Positions 1 to 13,343 of a stretch of DNA of 64,000 bases are shown one piece after another. The translations under genes were made by a program, and so were the position numbers. The stretch's first letter is position 1. Each line of letters begins with the position of its first letter. This stretch comes from Hypomesus transpacificus (lineage: Eukaryota; Chordata; Actinopteri; Osmeriformes; Osmeridae). The stretch covers positions 62,001 through 126,000 of the forward strand of contig NW_025813738.1 in NCBI RefSeq assembly GCF_021917145.1, written 5' to 3'. The notes beneath the pieces were generated by a model, which had not been told where the DNA came from, did no database searches, and saw only the letters and a list, made by a program, of their open reading frames with translations.

Positions 1-1842
1 CCCCTCTCCCCCCGACAGCTCCCCATGAGCGGAAACGCACTGAACTTCCCCTGTCCTCGTCTTCCCCCTCCCCCCGTCTCTCGCTTCCACGTGAGACGCT
101 CAACTTCTGGTAAAAAAAACCTAGAAAAAAAACACATGAGATTGTCAGTTTAGCCGCGGCGCTGCCGCAGTTTGGCTGTTTATGCCACGGTAGCAAAGCG
201 CATCAAATATTAAAGCACGGCTGTCAGGCTTCATGTTCTGCAGTGATCTGGTTTAGCATGTCTAATAGAAGAATGCCTTCTCGGATGACGAGGAGAAGTA
301 TGCCCTTTGCTGTTTTTTTTTTGTTTTTTTCTTCTTCCTCTCTTCTTCCTGTGTCTCTGGCGAGATGCAGTCATGTGTGCCGTTTTAATGCTGATCTCAG
401 TGGACAGAAGGCTTCTGAGCCATTGCGAGGGGTTGGTCCTGTGAACCTGGTGAGAGAACCTTACCGCAGATGTTTCTCCTAACTGGATTACTGCACACAA
501 CAGCAGCAGCAGCAGCAGCAACCATATTTAATTAGCCTCATTGACCACATCCCCACCAAGCTGGCCCTGACAATAGACAGCTCTGTTCACATCGAGTGTC
601 GCTCAGGGTCACCTCACTGCTGTCAATGCAGCGCTTGTGCTCAGACAACCGCTTCCTCGTCAGCCCAGTCAAAGGTGTGTGTGTGTGTGTGTTTGTGCGG
701 AAAAACAGCAGGATGTTTTCAAAGCGTGTTTCATGCAATTCGCTGTACTTCGCGCTTCCTTAATGCAGTCTGCTGTTCCAGTGAGGCCTGAAGGCTGGGG
801 CCGGGCTGACGAGGACGGCCTCCCCTGGTGTTCACCCTGGCCTCTCTGGCTTCTTCTGGTCTCCCGGACCTCTCCTGGCCTCCCCTGTTCTTCCTGGCCT
901 CCCCTAGTCTCCCTGGCCTCCCCTGGCCTCCCTGTCTGCTCCTCCCTGTCTGGAGGAAGCTGGCCTCCTTCCACCCTGTACATGACTACGTAGGGAGTCA
1001 TGGCACACATGGCCCACCAGCTGCACCAGGGTTGACTCACCGGGTCTCAAGTTCCACCAGGTTCATGTCTCCCAGAAGAGCACATGTCTGTGGCTAATGC
1101 CTTCCCAGTGAGTCTCTCTCTCTCCCCGCCCCCCCCCCCCCTTCCCTCAATCTCTCTCTCCTGGGGACTGCCCAGTTTAATCAGAAGACTTGGAGCTTTG
1201 AGATGGGGGGGGGGGGGCGGGTTGGGGGGGGGGTGTTCAGCAGGGTACAGCTGTCGGCAGCAGAGTGTCTTCAGCAGCCATGGTGGCTTCTCTCCCAGTC
1301 AGGCTGCAGACTTTGCCCATATGCTGACCCATTTGTGCCATTAGCTGACCTAATGAAGGTTTTTTTTCTTTTTTTTCCCCAACACCTGGTCTCCTGTCCC
1401 AGTCAAGGGGCTGTCTGGCTCCTCGCTGGTATCCCAGGATTCCACGTGACCAAAAGCGCACAGATCCAAAGTGTTGCTGGTGGAATCTCGCAGGCTTCTC
1501 GCCATGCTGTCTCCCAGTGTGTATGGCTGGCGGAGAGGGGGGGACTGTGACGGACAGGTTTGCTGATGCCAGTGTGTGGTGAGGTAATGCGCCGTGCCGC
1601 CACGGAGGGCTATTTTTGGCGCCCCCCACCCCCCCCCCCCCCTCTCGGCCCACCAGCAGCCTACCCCGGGCCCCCCCCGCGCTCCACATCGCTGGCTGTC
1701 AAAGAGCCGTCCCCCATGCCCGCTTTAACTGGCGTCGGTTCTTTAAAGTGTCCCTCCGATGCATAATTCACCAGTGGGATGTGCTGAGACGGAGGAGAGC
1801 ACGCCACACGGAGCGCTGGGCCCTCTCGGAAGGCAGCTCCAT

Positions 1843-1847
<5 letters not shown>

Positions 1848-1886
<39 letters not shown>
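1848..1886. repeat. CT microsatellite
   Basis: About 18 CT dinucleotides, followed by two interrupted CT-rich blocks separated by short TATAGC-type segments up to about 1,950. The reading frames over it give only Ser/Leu runs and are not genes. Confidence 0.9.
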
Positions 1887-1891
<5 letters not shown>

Positions 1892-2213
1892 TCTCTCTCT
1901 CGCTTTCCTCTCTCTCTATAGCCTCTCTCTCTCTCGCTTTCCTCTCTCTCTGTCCAGCTCCATCCTCGCTCTATCCTTTTCTCCCCGTCCAGCTCGACCC
2001 TTCTCTCTGTCTAACCAACTCTATCCAGCTCCATCCGCCTCTATCGCTCTCTCATCCAGGTCCATCTGTCTCTCTCCATCCTGCTCTTTCCATCGGCACC
2101 AGGAGTGGATGATGTCAGCTTCCTAATCTAGAGAGCGAGCGAGGAGCTAGCCATGGCCTGTAGGCTACGTGAGGCCTGACCTCAGCAAGCTGGAAGCTCT
2201 TTCATCTACCTCG

Positions 2214-2232
2214 GCGCGCGCGCGCGCGCGCA
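2214..2232. repeat. CG-dinucleotide run followed by CA repeat
   Basis: An alternating CG run of about nine units passes directly into CA-rich DNA. Alternating purine-pyrimidine tracts of this kind are the sequence class that can adopt Z-DNA. Confidence 0.8.
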
Positions 2233-5200
2233 CACACTCGCACACCCACTCACACACAGGCACACTCACGCACTCTCAGCCCAGAGTAGTGTCATGGTTC
2301 ACCAGACCCCAGCCTGGGCTGGAAGCTGTCACTGGACAGCCTCCATTGGGTCAAGTGGAGATTTGCCTGTGACGAAGCACAGGGGGAGATTGGGCCGTGC
2401 TCTCGTTAGCCAGCAGTGAATCAGGCTAAACTCGATTTTTATTTAACTCTCTTTGCCGTCAGTGTTCGAGCTGTGTGTGAGCGAGAGAGATTTCATCTTT
2501 TTATGCATGACACCATCAAGGTTGACGTTTGAAGTGTGTGTGTGTGTGTGTGGTAGGAGTGGACAGTTGTAAGCCCTGCTTAGTGGACGGTCATGTTAAC
2601 TTCTGGTGCTATCATGGTGACTGTTCTGGTCTTGTCATGTTGACGGGTCTGGTCCTGTCATGGTGACTGTTCTGGTCCTGTTGCGTACCATCTTTACTTC
2701 CATGACCTGAGTCTCTGGTTCTTCAGAGCTGTCTGTGCTGCCAGTGAATGAACATCCCGACGGTCCATAAGGAAACGGTGAAACGTGGATCCCACTCGGT
2801 GGTTCCTGGGTCCTTGTTCTTGCTTAATAGTGCGTGCTGCCTGGCTTTCTGTACGCCTCTATGAAGAGACAGCCTGGGGTCGAACTGAACAGTACTCCAA
2901 TTAAACTGAGACTCGCTGAAAACTGTGCCATCCTTCCTCTACCCCCATCCTTCCCTGTCTGTCTCCCTCCCCCACTCTCTCTCTTAAGAAGGCCGAAACG
3001 TCACACACACACACACGTCAGTCTCAAACAGATGTGCAGCTCTGCTCGGATGAGACCTTAGCTGACCCAATGAAGGAGCCCTGACCTTTAGGGGGTCGAA
3101 CCCTCACCGCAACGCGCCCTACTTCAGGTCCACATCCGTGTCCGGCACCACGGGCGACGGCCGCCCAGCCACCACTTCCTGTTGTGACGGGATGGTTGCC
3201 GTGGCAACGGGCCCGTATCCTCGGCACTGCCGGTGGTGAGTGCAGACCAAGTCACGCAGCAGACTACAGTACACGGAGTAATACACAGCGTACGATATAG
3301 TACACAGTACACAACACAGCACAGGAAGCCCCCGCTGTGAAGGAGTCACTAGATTCGATTCATATGGTGGAGATGAACATGAGCACGGCTCCTTTTGTCT
3401 CTGGCATTCTGTCTCCCTCCCCCCCTTTTCTACCTCTAGATGTATTTGTGCTCTGCGCACGCATTGTAAAGTGTTCGTGTTACTAATTTATGGGGGTGGT
3501 TTTTTTTCTTTCCTTTTTTTTTTCTTTTTTTCCAGTCAATGTTTGCCAGCCAAAATGATTTAGCCAGTAAATAATTGATGTCCAACATAAGAGATACGGA
3601 GATTAGAGACAGGGAGGCCATGACAGCAATGTCCTCCTGTACAATCAGTCAGCCAGCCGCCACAACGATGGCTCGTCACTGCCAGACGCTCATGATAGGG
3701 TCTACACACACACACACACACACACACTGGGCGATGACTCAGGGATGAGCGTCTAATACGAGTGTGTTCAGTCAGACTCCGAACCACCGCTGTACATTGG
3801 CCCCTCAGGCTGCAGACACACACACACACACACACATGGCATGCAGACGAATTACGATGCCACTCTGTGAGGTGACAAAGTGTCTGACTGCTGCCGAAGA
3901 GTGGCGAGGACTGGTCCATGTCCTGCTCTGGGTACAGTCGTATCAGTCAGACCACATAGTACTTGTGTAGGCGTGCGTGGCTGCTAATAATTGGAACATA
4001 ATCTGTAAATAATTCATTGCCCGGGGCTTAAAGGTTGGATGCCGAGATAGCGTTCCGTTATTGGAGTGTATTGATTTCTTCATGTAATGGACCTCACCAT
4101 AACAGGACAAGACATGAACCTCACAGGCTGGGATATCAGCTCACGCTATCATCAGCTCCGCCAGCCAGACCCAGCCCTGGCCACCTTATCAACACCACAG
4201 CACTCCAAGGTGTTACCTGGAAAACGGAACTAGGGAAATTGGTGGAAATATGTCCATTTCACACCACAAGCCTGGTAGTGATTTTATGATTTTTTTTTCT
4301 CCATTGGTTGGGGCCGGGGTCGAGGGGTGTTTAAATTGAGAGGATGAAACAGTTGTGTGTGTGGGAGAGAGGGAGAGTTCTGAGCCTGAATTAATTCCCA
4401 AATTAATTGCAGGCAGACCTTACAGGGATAAAACTGAAATCCCAGCCTAAACCCATGGGCCCTCAACGGTCCATGTAAACTCCAGTGATCATGTACATAA
4501 TTTATGCTGTCAGTTCCTAATGTGGGAAAGAAAAAGAAACTGAATAAGGAAGAGAGATGCTCACGAGGGAAATGACTCAGTGGCCTAGATGCTGTTTCCT
4601 TTCTGGGGTTTTCTCTCCCTCTCTCTCTTTCTATCGTTTCTCTCTCATCTATTTCTCGCTCTCCTTCCTTCTCCAGCCCTCAGTCGCTCCATCTCCATCC
4701 TTCACGCCGTCGTTTTGTTTGAGGGAGTTGAAATCGAGTCGCCCTTTCCGAGGCGCTCTCTGGCGCCGAGCTCAAGTCAGGGCCTCCCCTGTGATTGGCT
4801 GGCTGGCTCGTGAACACGCTGTCACCCACAGCCTCCCCTCGAAGGGGCGGAGTCTGGCTGGATGGTGACATCACAGCCGCTGTTCCAAGAACCAGGGAAG
4901 AGGGGGGGGAGAGAGAGAGAGAGAGAGAGAGAGAAACTCGATCCCTCTGAGGCCACCACTGTCCCTCTGTCGGTCCGAAGGAATTAACGGGAATTACATT
5001 TGTGGTTGGCGCTGCACCCGTGTCGCGGGGAGCTAGACGAGACCATGGTTACAGCTAACCAGTCCACACATTAGGGAAGGTCAGAGGAAAGGAGTTCAGG
5101 ATGGACTATTAACGACACACCCCAGGTCAGTTCCACATCTCCAACCCCAGCTCACGCAGCCGAAACTCGAGAATACGCAAGATCCCGTGTGTGTGTGTGT

Positions 5201-6179
5201 GTGTGTGGGGGGGGAATCCGGTAGAAGCAGGCGTGACTCCACACACCAGTCTAACGTGAGCCCGGGTGGTAATTTGCCCTTCTTTAATATTTGATGGCCA
5301 AACCGTCCCCTAGCCGGCGTTGCGTGTCCCGGACCAGACCGGCCCGTCTCTCTGCAGAACATGCGAGCGGAGCGCTAGTAATCTGCTGCTCTTGATTGGA
5401 AAATCCTGTCGGGCTTTGGAGCTGCTCCTTCCCCCTATCAGCTGTACACCCCCCCTTCCCTTCCCCCACTTCTTAACATGCACATACATGACTGGAAGTA
5501 GATCACTTAGTATGTGCTACCACTGTCAAAGTGTCTTAACATGTGTGTAGTGTAAGTGTGTGTGTGTGTTTGAACATGCATGCGTGCCCTGACCCTGAAT
5601 TGATGACCGGTTCATAGTGGCACACACGCCACACTCAGGGGAAACACAGACACAAGAGTCATGCATATTGCATGGTCCAGGCAGGCTTACAGGCCCAGGG
5701 ACACACCAAGCCAACAGAGACGGATCACCACAGACTGGGGTGTCAGGGACCTGTGTGCTCACACACACACACACACACCTATTAAAGGACACACAGAGCA
5801 ATATACACTGCATACAGACACACACCCATACACATGCTTACACACACACACACACACACAAATATACAGACACAAAGGGCAACACACACACGCATGAACA
5901 GTGCATATGAGGGTTGTCCGAGCCTGCACAGAGATGTGCTGGCTGCAGCCTGACACAGTAGAGGCAGTAAATCAGAGTTAATCCACCCTGTCACGTGGGC
6001 TCATATCCTACTGCTGTCATCCCTCCCACCCGCCATGTAGACAGACTCCTCTTTGAAGTGTGTGTGTGTGTGAGCGTGTTTGACTGCCCAGTCAGAAATC
6101 GATGCTGCACTGAATTGATAGTCGTGGGCGAAGCCAGGAATATATTGTTCTGTCGATGAGGCTCAATCCAGACCTTCAG

Positions 6180-6269
6180 TCTGGTTCTACTGTTTAGCCT
6201 GGTTCCACTGTTTAGCCTGGTTCTACTGTTTAGCCTGGTTCCTCTGTTCAACCTGGTTCTACTATTTAG
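6180..6269. repeat. 18-bp minisatellite, about 5 copies
   Basis: An 18-bp unit of the form CCTGGTTCTACTGTTTAG is repeated head to tail with one to three substitutions per copy. The reverse-strand frame reads as repeated SRTRLN-like residues. No gene context supports translation. Confidence 0.85.
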
Positions 6270-7049
6270 CCCCCAAAAAAACACGTTCGTTTTAAGGCTT
6301 TTCCCTCGAGGCGTTTTGAGCCTGTCTTGGTGTTTAAGCCTAAATTAGCCTGACCTGACCTGACCCATGAGCTCTCTAGACCTGCAAATCAGTGCTCATG
6401 TTCAGGCCAATCATCCGCAGATTAAACTCGGGTTAACCTCAGATTAACCAAATAACCGCCCTCCGTAACCTTATGACCACCATGGTGAGTCACACAGGAG
6501 ATGTGCCTGACTAAACAGATTTGTTTTCAATTTTTTTCAAGAGGAGGATTTCTGATGCCTCATCTGAACTGAATAAACCTGGGCTGTGCGTGTGCGTGCG
6601 TACACGCGTGTGATCCCACTGTTGTGCCCCGATAACGTAGTGTAGGCTATCGAGTGACGATAGCGGATAAACAAATATGTTACCCAGAGTCCTGTGTGGC
6701 CTCGGTCCGGGAGAGGAGGCAGTGAGCATGGAACCAGTGTGGCATCGTCAGGGCGCGTTTGGCTGAGCGCCACGCCAGCGTGCAGAGCTGAAAGACGCCG
6801 TCACGACGAGCTTCATTCATGTTTGAGAAGTTTCCGGAAACCACGAGGAGGAGCGTCCACGTCCCAGACACCCGAGCAGGGGAGAAGGTCCACGAATAGC
6901 ATGGTTTGGAGCGTTGGCTTGTTTCTTCCAGCTCAGTCAGCCTGTCTTTCTGTCTCTTTCTTTCTCTCGCTCTCTGTGCCTCCAGTCTTTTTCTGTTCAT
7001 CGTTATAGTTCTGATTATGTTCACTCGGCCCTGAGGTTCCTTGTTGTTG

Positions 7050-7051
<2 letters not shown>

Positions 7052-7111
<60 letters not shown>
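7052..7111. repeat. GT microsatellite, about 30 units
   Basis: A pure GT run ending in GC-rich alternating sequence. It produces spurious Cys/Val and His/Thr open frames on both strands. Confidence 0.95.
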
Positions 7112-7115
<4 letters not shown>

Positions 7116-7260
7116 CACGCACGCGCACCCACAGACTGAGACAAGTATGTGAACAGATGAACTTTTGCCCTTTGCCTTTCTGTCATCCCAACACACACAG
7201 ACAGGCACACACACAGACAAACTAAAAAGTAGGCTTGTTTTTGTCCAGTGTCTCTGCTTG

Positions 7261-7475
7261 CTAGCATGAGCTGAGGTAACATAGACATGCTAGCATGAAC
7301 TGAGATAACATAGACAAGCTAGCATGAGCTGAGGTAACATAGACATGCTAGCATGAGCTGAGGTAACATAGACATGCTTGCTGATGCTAGCATGAGCTGA
7401 GGTAACATAGACATGCTAGCAGGAGCTGTGTTAACATAAAGACATGCTAGCTGATGCTAGCAGGAGCTGAGGTGA
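7261..7475. repeat. 29-bp minisatellite (GCTAGCATGAGCTGAGGTAA type)
   Basis: Roughly seven copies of a unit of about 29 bp, beginning GCTAGCATGAGCTGAGGTAA and continuing CATAGACAT. Some copies carry a short insertion (GCTTGCTGAT). It contains repeated NheI-like GCTAGC palindromes. Confidence 0.85.
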
Positions 7476-8242
7476 CATAGAGGCCAGCCATAAGGAAGCA
7501 AGGACTCCCCCCAACTCTGTACAACCCCAGGTCTGCACACACACACAAGAGAACGCTATGTAAAATGTATTTAGCATATTCAAGTTAAAAAGTATCTAGG
7601 TTATCACAGGCCCTGGGGTGAATCCAGACTTTGCCTCCTCCCCTAGCTCTCTTCTCCTGGGGAAGATGAGTCATGAAATGCATCCCAGCTCCAGCTCTGA
7701 GTGTGTGAGCAGGAGGGCTGTGGTGTTTGTGTGAGGCCCCGGTCCACTATGGCAGTCCACTATGGCAGCCCTTGCAGAGATGGCCGTGGTAGGGAGATCT
7801 CTGGGTTACCTGTCGTCGTGTTTGTCTTCAACACGGGGGGGTCTGTTTGAGTCGCATCGCCAAACCCCTCAAAGCTCTCTTTCATCTTCTCTCTCTCACT
7901 CGTCTCTCTCTCTCTCAGCTCCTTTCACAGTGACCCACATCACAGCAGAGGTGTCATTATTCTTTTGACCATGTTTGTGTAATTATTTTTTTAAATGTAT
8001 TCAATGAGCACTGCAATCCAGACGATGTTTGGACACGCACAACACAGTCACGCGCACACCGCAGCCTCTGCTAGTTTGGGTCGGAACTAAAGGGCTTTTC
8101 CTAAAAAAAGAAACGTAACGATTGCAGCCTTGTGAAAGTGGGACGTGTGTGTGTGTGTGTGTGTGTGTGGGAGAGAGGGAAGCCAAAACATTCTGCAGCC
8201 AAATGAGGTTACCCACTTACCCACTGCATGGATTCAACCTTG

Positions 8243-8344
<102 letters not shown>

Positions 8345-8501
8345 TGGAAGGCCTGCAGCAGTGCAGTAGCAGACTGAGCTGTAGCTTGGATCCCCAAGTG
8401 AACCCAGGCTCAGGCTGGACCTCTAACATATCCCCCCCCCACACTCAGAACAGACTCTTATCTCTAGTATAGGTTGTTTATTCGGATTTACAGGGTGTTG
8501 T

Positions 8502-8563
8502 TTAAAGCTGTTGCATTGAGATGATGACAGGTATAGCAGCGGGTCATGTCTTTACCCCCAGTA
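8502..8563. repeat. First copy of an imperfect dispersed duplication
   Basis: This block shares most positions with 10,058-10,118, including the core GGTATAGCAGCGGGTC and the trailing ACCCCCAGT. Both copies are followed by CT-rich DNA. No coding role is supported, because the first copy lacks a clean open frame. Confidence 0.75.
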
Positions 8564-9133
8564 TAGTATCGTCTCTCTCGTTGTCTCTGTCTCTCTCTCT
8601 CGTTGTATCTCTCTCTCTCTTGTTGTCTCCTTCTTTCTCTATCCGTCTCTCATGAACTTGACCAGTGTTGTGTGGTTACTTCAATTTAAGGGCCTCTGAT
8701 TCCCTGTCCCTGAGTTACGCACACAGCCTTCCATGTGTCTGTCTCTCCCAATTGTTCTCCTTCTTTCTCGCCCCTCTCTTTTCTTGCTCTCTCTTTCCAT
8801 CGCTGGTCCTCTCACAGTGAGCACTGTGACTTTAATACGCTCCCATTTCTGTCCAATTAATTTTCCCCAGACCGTCAGTGGAAATCGGATTAAAATGTGT
8901 CTCTAAAAAAAGACACCCAGGATTCTGAAAGTTGTCAAATGGATCACTGCTGACTGCCACTTCACCCCTCTCGCTATCTCTCTCTTCCTCCTTGTCTGTC
9001 TTTTTGTCCGTCTTTGTCCCTCTCTATCTTTTGTCTTTCTCTCCTTGTGCCCCCCCTCTCTTGTTGTGTGGCCTGTTGATCTGGGTACTTATTTCTCTGA
9101 GGGATGTCTCATGTCCTTGACTCCCAGGCGTTT

Positions 9134-9332
9134 ACTGACCCAGCTCAGTCTCTCTCTCTCACTCACACACACACACACACACACTTGTATTTCTGTTCTT
9201 GTGGGGACTCGCAATCCAGTTTCATTCAAAGTCCTCATGTTTGGCCTTACCATCATATTCCCCCAAAACCTAACCTGAACCCTAATCCTAACCCCCAAAA
9301 CCATCCCTAACGCCGAACCTAGAGAGGGACCA
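9134..9332. repeat. Teleost-type dispersed repeat with CTAACCCT-like tail
   Basis: A CT/CA stretch leads into a 'CTTGTGGGGACT' block and then a series of CCTAACC/CCTAATCC units. From memory, this arrangement is common in fish introns as a dispersed repeat. The telomere-like CCCTAA units are degenerate, so I do not read it as an interstitial telomere. Confidence 0.5.
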
Positions 9333-10057
9333 AGGAAATATTCCTGCAAGTTCAAACTAGTTTTTTACTGTTCTGGAGGGGGCTCCTGGCTAAAATGGGG
9401 CCTCTCACATCCCACCCTACCCCTTCCTCTCCGACCACATCACCCCTGCCTCTCCCCCACTTCTGAAGAAGGATTGGGAGGAGGAGAGGAGGAGAGGGGG
9501 ATATGGAGAGGGTTAGGGTGGAGGAGTGTTGGTTTCCTGGGGCTCTTGTTGCTGTCAGCTTGACTTATAAATCATTCAGACTCACTCTGAGAAGCAACAA
9601 TACAGTCATCCTCTTTCCTTAACATCGCTTCATTATTTAAAGTTTCTTTTTGAATCTGTGGCCTTGGGGGGGGGGGGGGAGAGAGGACAGAATGGGGAAG
9701 GTGGTGTCAAGAAAGGGGGGAGAGGGAGAAAGGGGAAGAGAGAAGAGGGGTATGGAGAGGAAGTCGAGGGAAGGGAGAGAGAGACGGTGACAGGAAGTAG
9801 CCCTACTTTGGCGGGGTCGTAGCAAGAGGAAGTGCTCCTCTCGGCTGAATGTCAAAGGTCAGCTGATGAATAATGGATCCCTTTATGTATTGTTTGGGTT
9901 CTCTGTGTGGTTGTTGACAAAAGTTGTTGACAAACTGTGTGTTGTTGCTGGTCCGCCTGACTGCTGAGTGCTTGTCCTGTATATGAATGTGTCCCGTATG
10001 TGTGTGTGTCTGTTTCCTAGTAGAAGTCTGTTTTGGGGGGGGTTTGCAGGGCATGGT

Positions 10058-10118
10058 TCAAAGCTGTTGCATGACGATGATGACGGGTATAGCAGCGGGT
10101 CCTGTCTGTACCCCCAGT
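10058..10118. repeat. Second copy of the imperfect dispersed duplication
   Basis: Similar to 8,502-8,563. Shared core GGTATAGCAGCGGGTC with a few substitutions, then ACCCCCAGT and CT-rich DNA. The open frame here reads through an acidic run (HDDDDGYSSGS), but the sister copy does not keep it. Confidence 0.75.
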
Positions 10119-10548
10119 CTCATATGTCTCTCCCCTCCTCCCCTCCTACTCCTCCTTCTGTCCGTGTCTGTCTCTAACTCCAGGTCATGAGGAGGAGGAG
10201 CAAGCTGTAGACTCTCACTGAGCCTGGAGAGAACAGCACACACACCTCACACACCGGCTGCGAGGTAGGCCGCTTCAACACACACACGCACGCACACAGT
10301 GTGTAAGGTAGGCAGCCGGAAGTGGGTGGTGTGGTGTGTTTTGTTGGGCTTGTCTGGTGCTGTGCTGTGTAGAGATGACGATGTCTGGATGAGGCAGCCA
10401 GTTGGAAGTGAGAAGGCCTGGGAGAAGCCAGCCTGCTCCAGTTGATCCTGCTGACACACACACTCACACACACACTCACGCACACAGTGCCTGGGGCAAA
10501 GCTTCCTGCTGAGTCACACACAGCCAGTTGGGGAGCCCACAAACAGCG

Positions 10549-10697
10549 ATTGGGGGGGGGGGGGGGGGGGGGGGCTGTGTGTGTGTCTAAGTCTAACCTA
10601 TATTCCAGCTCTCTTGGATCATATGTCTGTAACTTCCTTTCTGGAAGTGTAGCGGCATGTGCATGTGAGGGGTTCTCCCCCCCCCCCCCCCCCCCCC
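10549..10697. repeat. Paired G and C homopolymer tracts
   Basis: A run of about 24 G (10,550-10,573) is followed about 100 bp later by a run of about 20 C (10,678-10,697). Each can form a G-quadruplex on one strand, and the pair could anneal as a stem. Homopolymer length in an assembly is uncertain. Confidence 0.8.
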
Positions 10698-11369
10698 AAA
10701 CCCCCCGGGGCCTGCCTGAGAACACTGTGTGTGTGTGTGTGTGACCAGGTCCATATGATCACCGAAGCAGTCTAGCAAAGTGACTGCTATCCCCCTCCCC
10801 CCTCCCCCACGCAGCTCCACGCCCACGCGCGCATGCACTCGCACACCCCCTTCCTGCCGACACAAATTCCCGCATGTGCCTGCCTACATCCCTATGCACT
10901 CTCCCTCGCTTTTACACGCCCCCTGAAAGCTCACACGCATGCACAGTCACACACACACACACACGCACACCATTAAGATTGAACCAACCACTAATCTGTC
11001 TAAGCTGCCTCCTTAATCACCTCCCTCAGTACAATGGCGTTCAGCTCACAATATTATCCCCCAAGCATGTGCTTGTCCGGTGTCTTATCTGCTGCTTCAC
11101 TGTTTCAACCTGTTGTTGCCATGTTGCGTCACATGTGTGGACGCGGGGGGGGGGGAGGAGGAGGGAGGGTGGGAAAGGGATGGCGAAGATGGAAGGGTAG
11201 AGTCTCCAGGGTGATCACGTGACTGCTGCATGTGATCTATTTTCATCTCCGACCCCCGTCCCTCCATTCCTCCATTCTCTCCATCGCTCTCTCTCTCTAT
11301 CACTCTATTTCTTCACTGTATCCCTCTTAACTCTGTTACTCTGTCATTCTTCACTGTATGGTGTTCACT

Positions 11370-11394
11370 GGGGGGGGGGGGGGGGGGGGGGGGG
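11370..11394. repeat. Poly-G tract, about 24 G
   Basis: A long G homopolymer followed by G-rich GT repeats to about 11,470. Potential quadruplex-forming DNA; exact length is uncertain. Confidence 0.8.
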
Positions 11395-11579
11395 TGTTTG
11401 GTGTGTGTGTATGGTGTTGGGGGTGGGGGGGGGTTGTGTGTGTGTGTGTTTGAGGGGGGGGTGTGAGCTGTGAGTGTTTGGTGGGTGTGTGTATATTACA
11501 TCAGGGTGAATTTCTGAGCTTCAGCTCAACAGGAGGGAAAGGAGACAGATGGGAGTGATGCAATAACGAGACACACACC

Positions 11580-11580
<1 letters not shown>

Positions 11581-11637
<57 letters not shown>
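11581..11637. repeat. CT microsatellite, about 28 units
   Basis: A pure CT run, then CACACAC. It lies about 300 bp upstream of the first TAOK3 coding exon. Confidence 0.95.
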
Positions 11638-11642
<5 letters not shown>

Positions 11643-11937
11643 CTTGTGTTTGTCCTCCTCTAGGTGTCTACGTAACGAGTAGCAGCACGTCATCCTGTAT
11701 GATACAGAGAGGATGTTATTTCATATGACCCTAACCAACACACTTAATACGCTAACCAGCGCGCGCACACACGCGCGACGCACACTGTCACATGACCTAA
11801 CCAGCACATGCATGTGGCGTGTCCCCCCCCCCCCTCCAGCTCCTGATGGTCCGTGCTGACCCCGGGGGGTGTGTGTGTGTGCGAGGAGGGCGTGTTCCGC
11901 GACCACAGGCTCCCCCTCTCCGCCACATGTCTAGCCA

Positions 11938-13310
11938 ATGATGCCCTCGTCCACCAGGAAGGGGGCGGCGCCCAAGGAGTCGGAGCTGGCCGACCTGTTC
12001 TTCAAGGACGACCCCGCCGAGGTGTTCTGCGACCTGCACGAGATCGGCCATGGCAGCTTCGGGGCCGTGTACTTTGTGAGTAGACGGTGGAGGGGGGGGG
12101 GGGGGGGGGGGTCTTTTAAGAGGCGGTTAGGGTCGTGCTCTGCTGGCAGGCAGGCTGAGAGACAGACAGGCAGGCAGGCTGAGAGACAGGCAGGCAGGCT
12201 GAGAGACAGGCAGGCAGACTGAGAGACAGGCAGGCAGGCGGAGAGACAGGCAGGCAGGCAGGCAGGCTGAGAGACAGACAGGCAGGCAGGCTGAGAGACA
12301 GGCAGGCAGGCTGAGAGACAGACAGGCAGGCAGGCTGAGAGACAGGCCGGCAGGCTGAGAGACAGGCAGGCAGGCAGGCAGGCTGAGAGACAGGCAGGCA
12401 GGCAGGCAGAAAGGGAGACAAGCAGGCAGAGAGAGAGAGGCAGGCAGGCAGAGAGAGAGAGAGAGAGGCGGGCAGGCAGAGAGAGAGAGGCAGGCAGGCA
12501 GGCAGGCAGGCAGAGAGAGAGGCAGGCAGGCAGAGAGAGAGAGAGGCAGGCAGGCAGAGAGAGAGAGGCAGGCAGGCAGAGAGACAGGCAGGCAGGCAGG
12601 CAGAGAGACAGGCAGGCAGGCAGAGAGACAGGCAGGCAGGCAGAGAGAGACAGAGACAGCCAGCCAGACAGTCAGGCAGTCCTGACTAGCAGAGACCACT
12701 GAGCTTATGCAACCAGCTCCAGGAACCCCCCCCCCCCCCCCCCCCCCCCCCCCTGGCTGTGGAATACTCCTGGATGTCATGTGTGTTGATGATTACAGAG
12801 CTTTGCAATTATTGACACTACACGTTCTAACTCAATTATCCCTGACACACCACCAAGCTAGCTGCTACAGTAACATGCTGTGTGTGCTAATAATTAATGA
12901 ATGCACAAATAATATATACCAATCCCCAGTATTACAGTAAGATAATATGAATTGACTGACATGGACACAGTGGAATAGACTGGTATAGATATATACTGTA
13001 TTAGACTGGCATAATTATTAGACTGAGACCTTGTAATAGACTGGCCTAATGGCTAAATGGTTAGATACTATCTGCATTTCACTGGTTCTGTACTTGTGCA
13101 CTGTGACTGTAAAGTAGAATTGAATCTAACCTGTCTGTGCTGGATCCTAACGGGCTTGTTCTGCCTCCTGCTCTCAGGCACGCAACTCCTACTCCAATGA
13201 GGTGGTGGCCATCAAGAAGATGTCCTACAATGGCAAACAGACCACCGAGGTGAGAACACAATATGAATCTCTCTCTCGCTCTCTCGCTCTCTCGCTCTCT
13301 CGCTCTCTCG

Positions 13311-13343
<33 letters not shown>

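Noticed and set aside
9240-9310. CCCTAA-like units suggesting an interstitial telomere
   Set aside because: Units are irregular and sit in a dispersed-repeat context with a GTGGGGACT block. Not a pure TTAGGG array.
12127-12780. 217-residue minus-strand frame rich in Leu, Ser, Cys and Pro
   Set aside because: Direct translation of the CAGG/GAGA satellite. Periodic, without splice or homology support.
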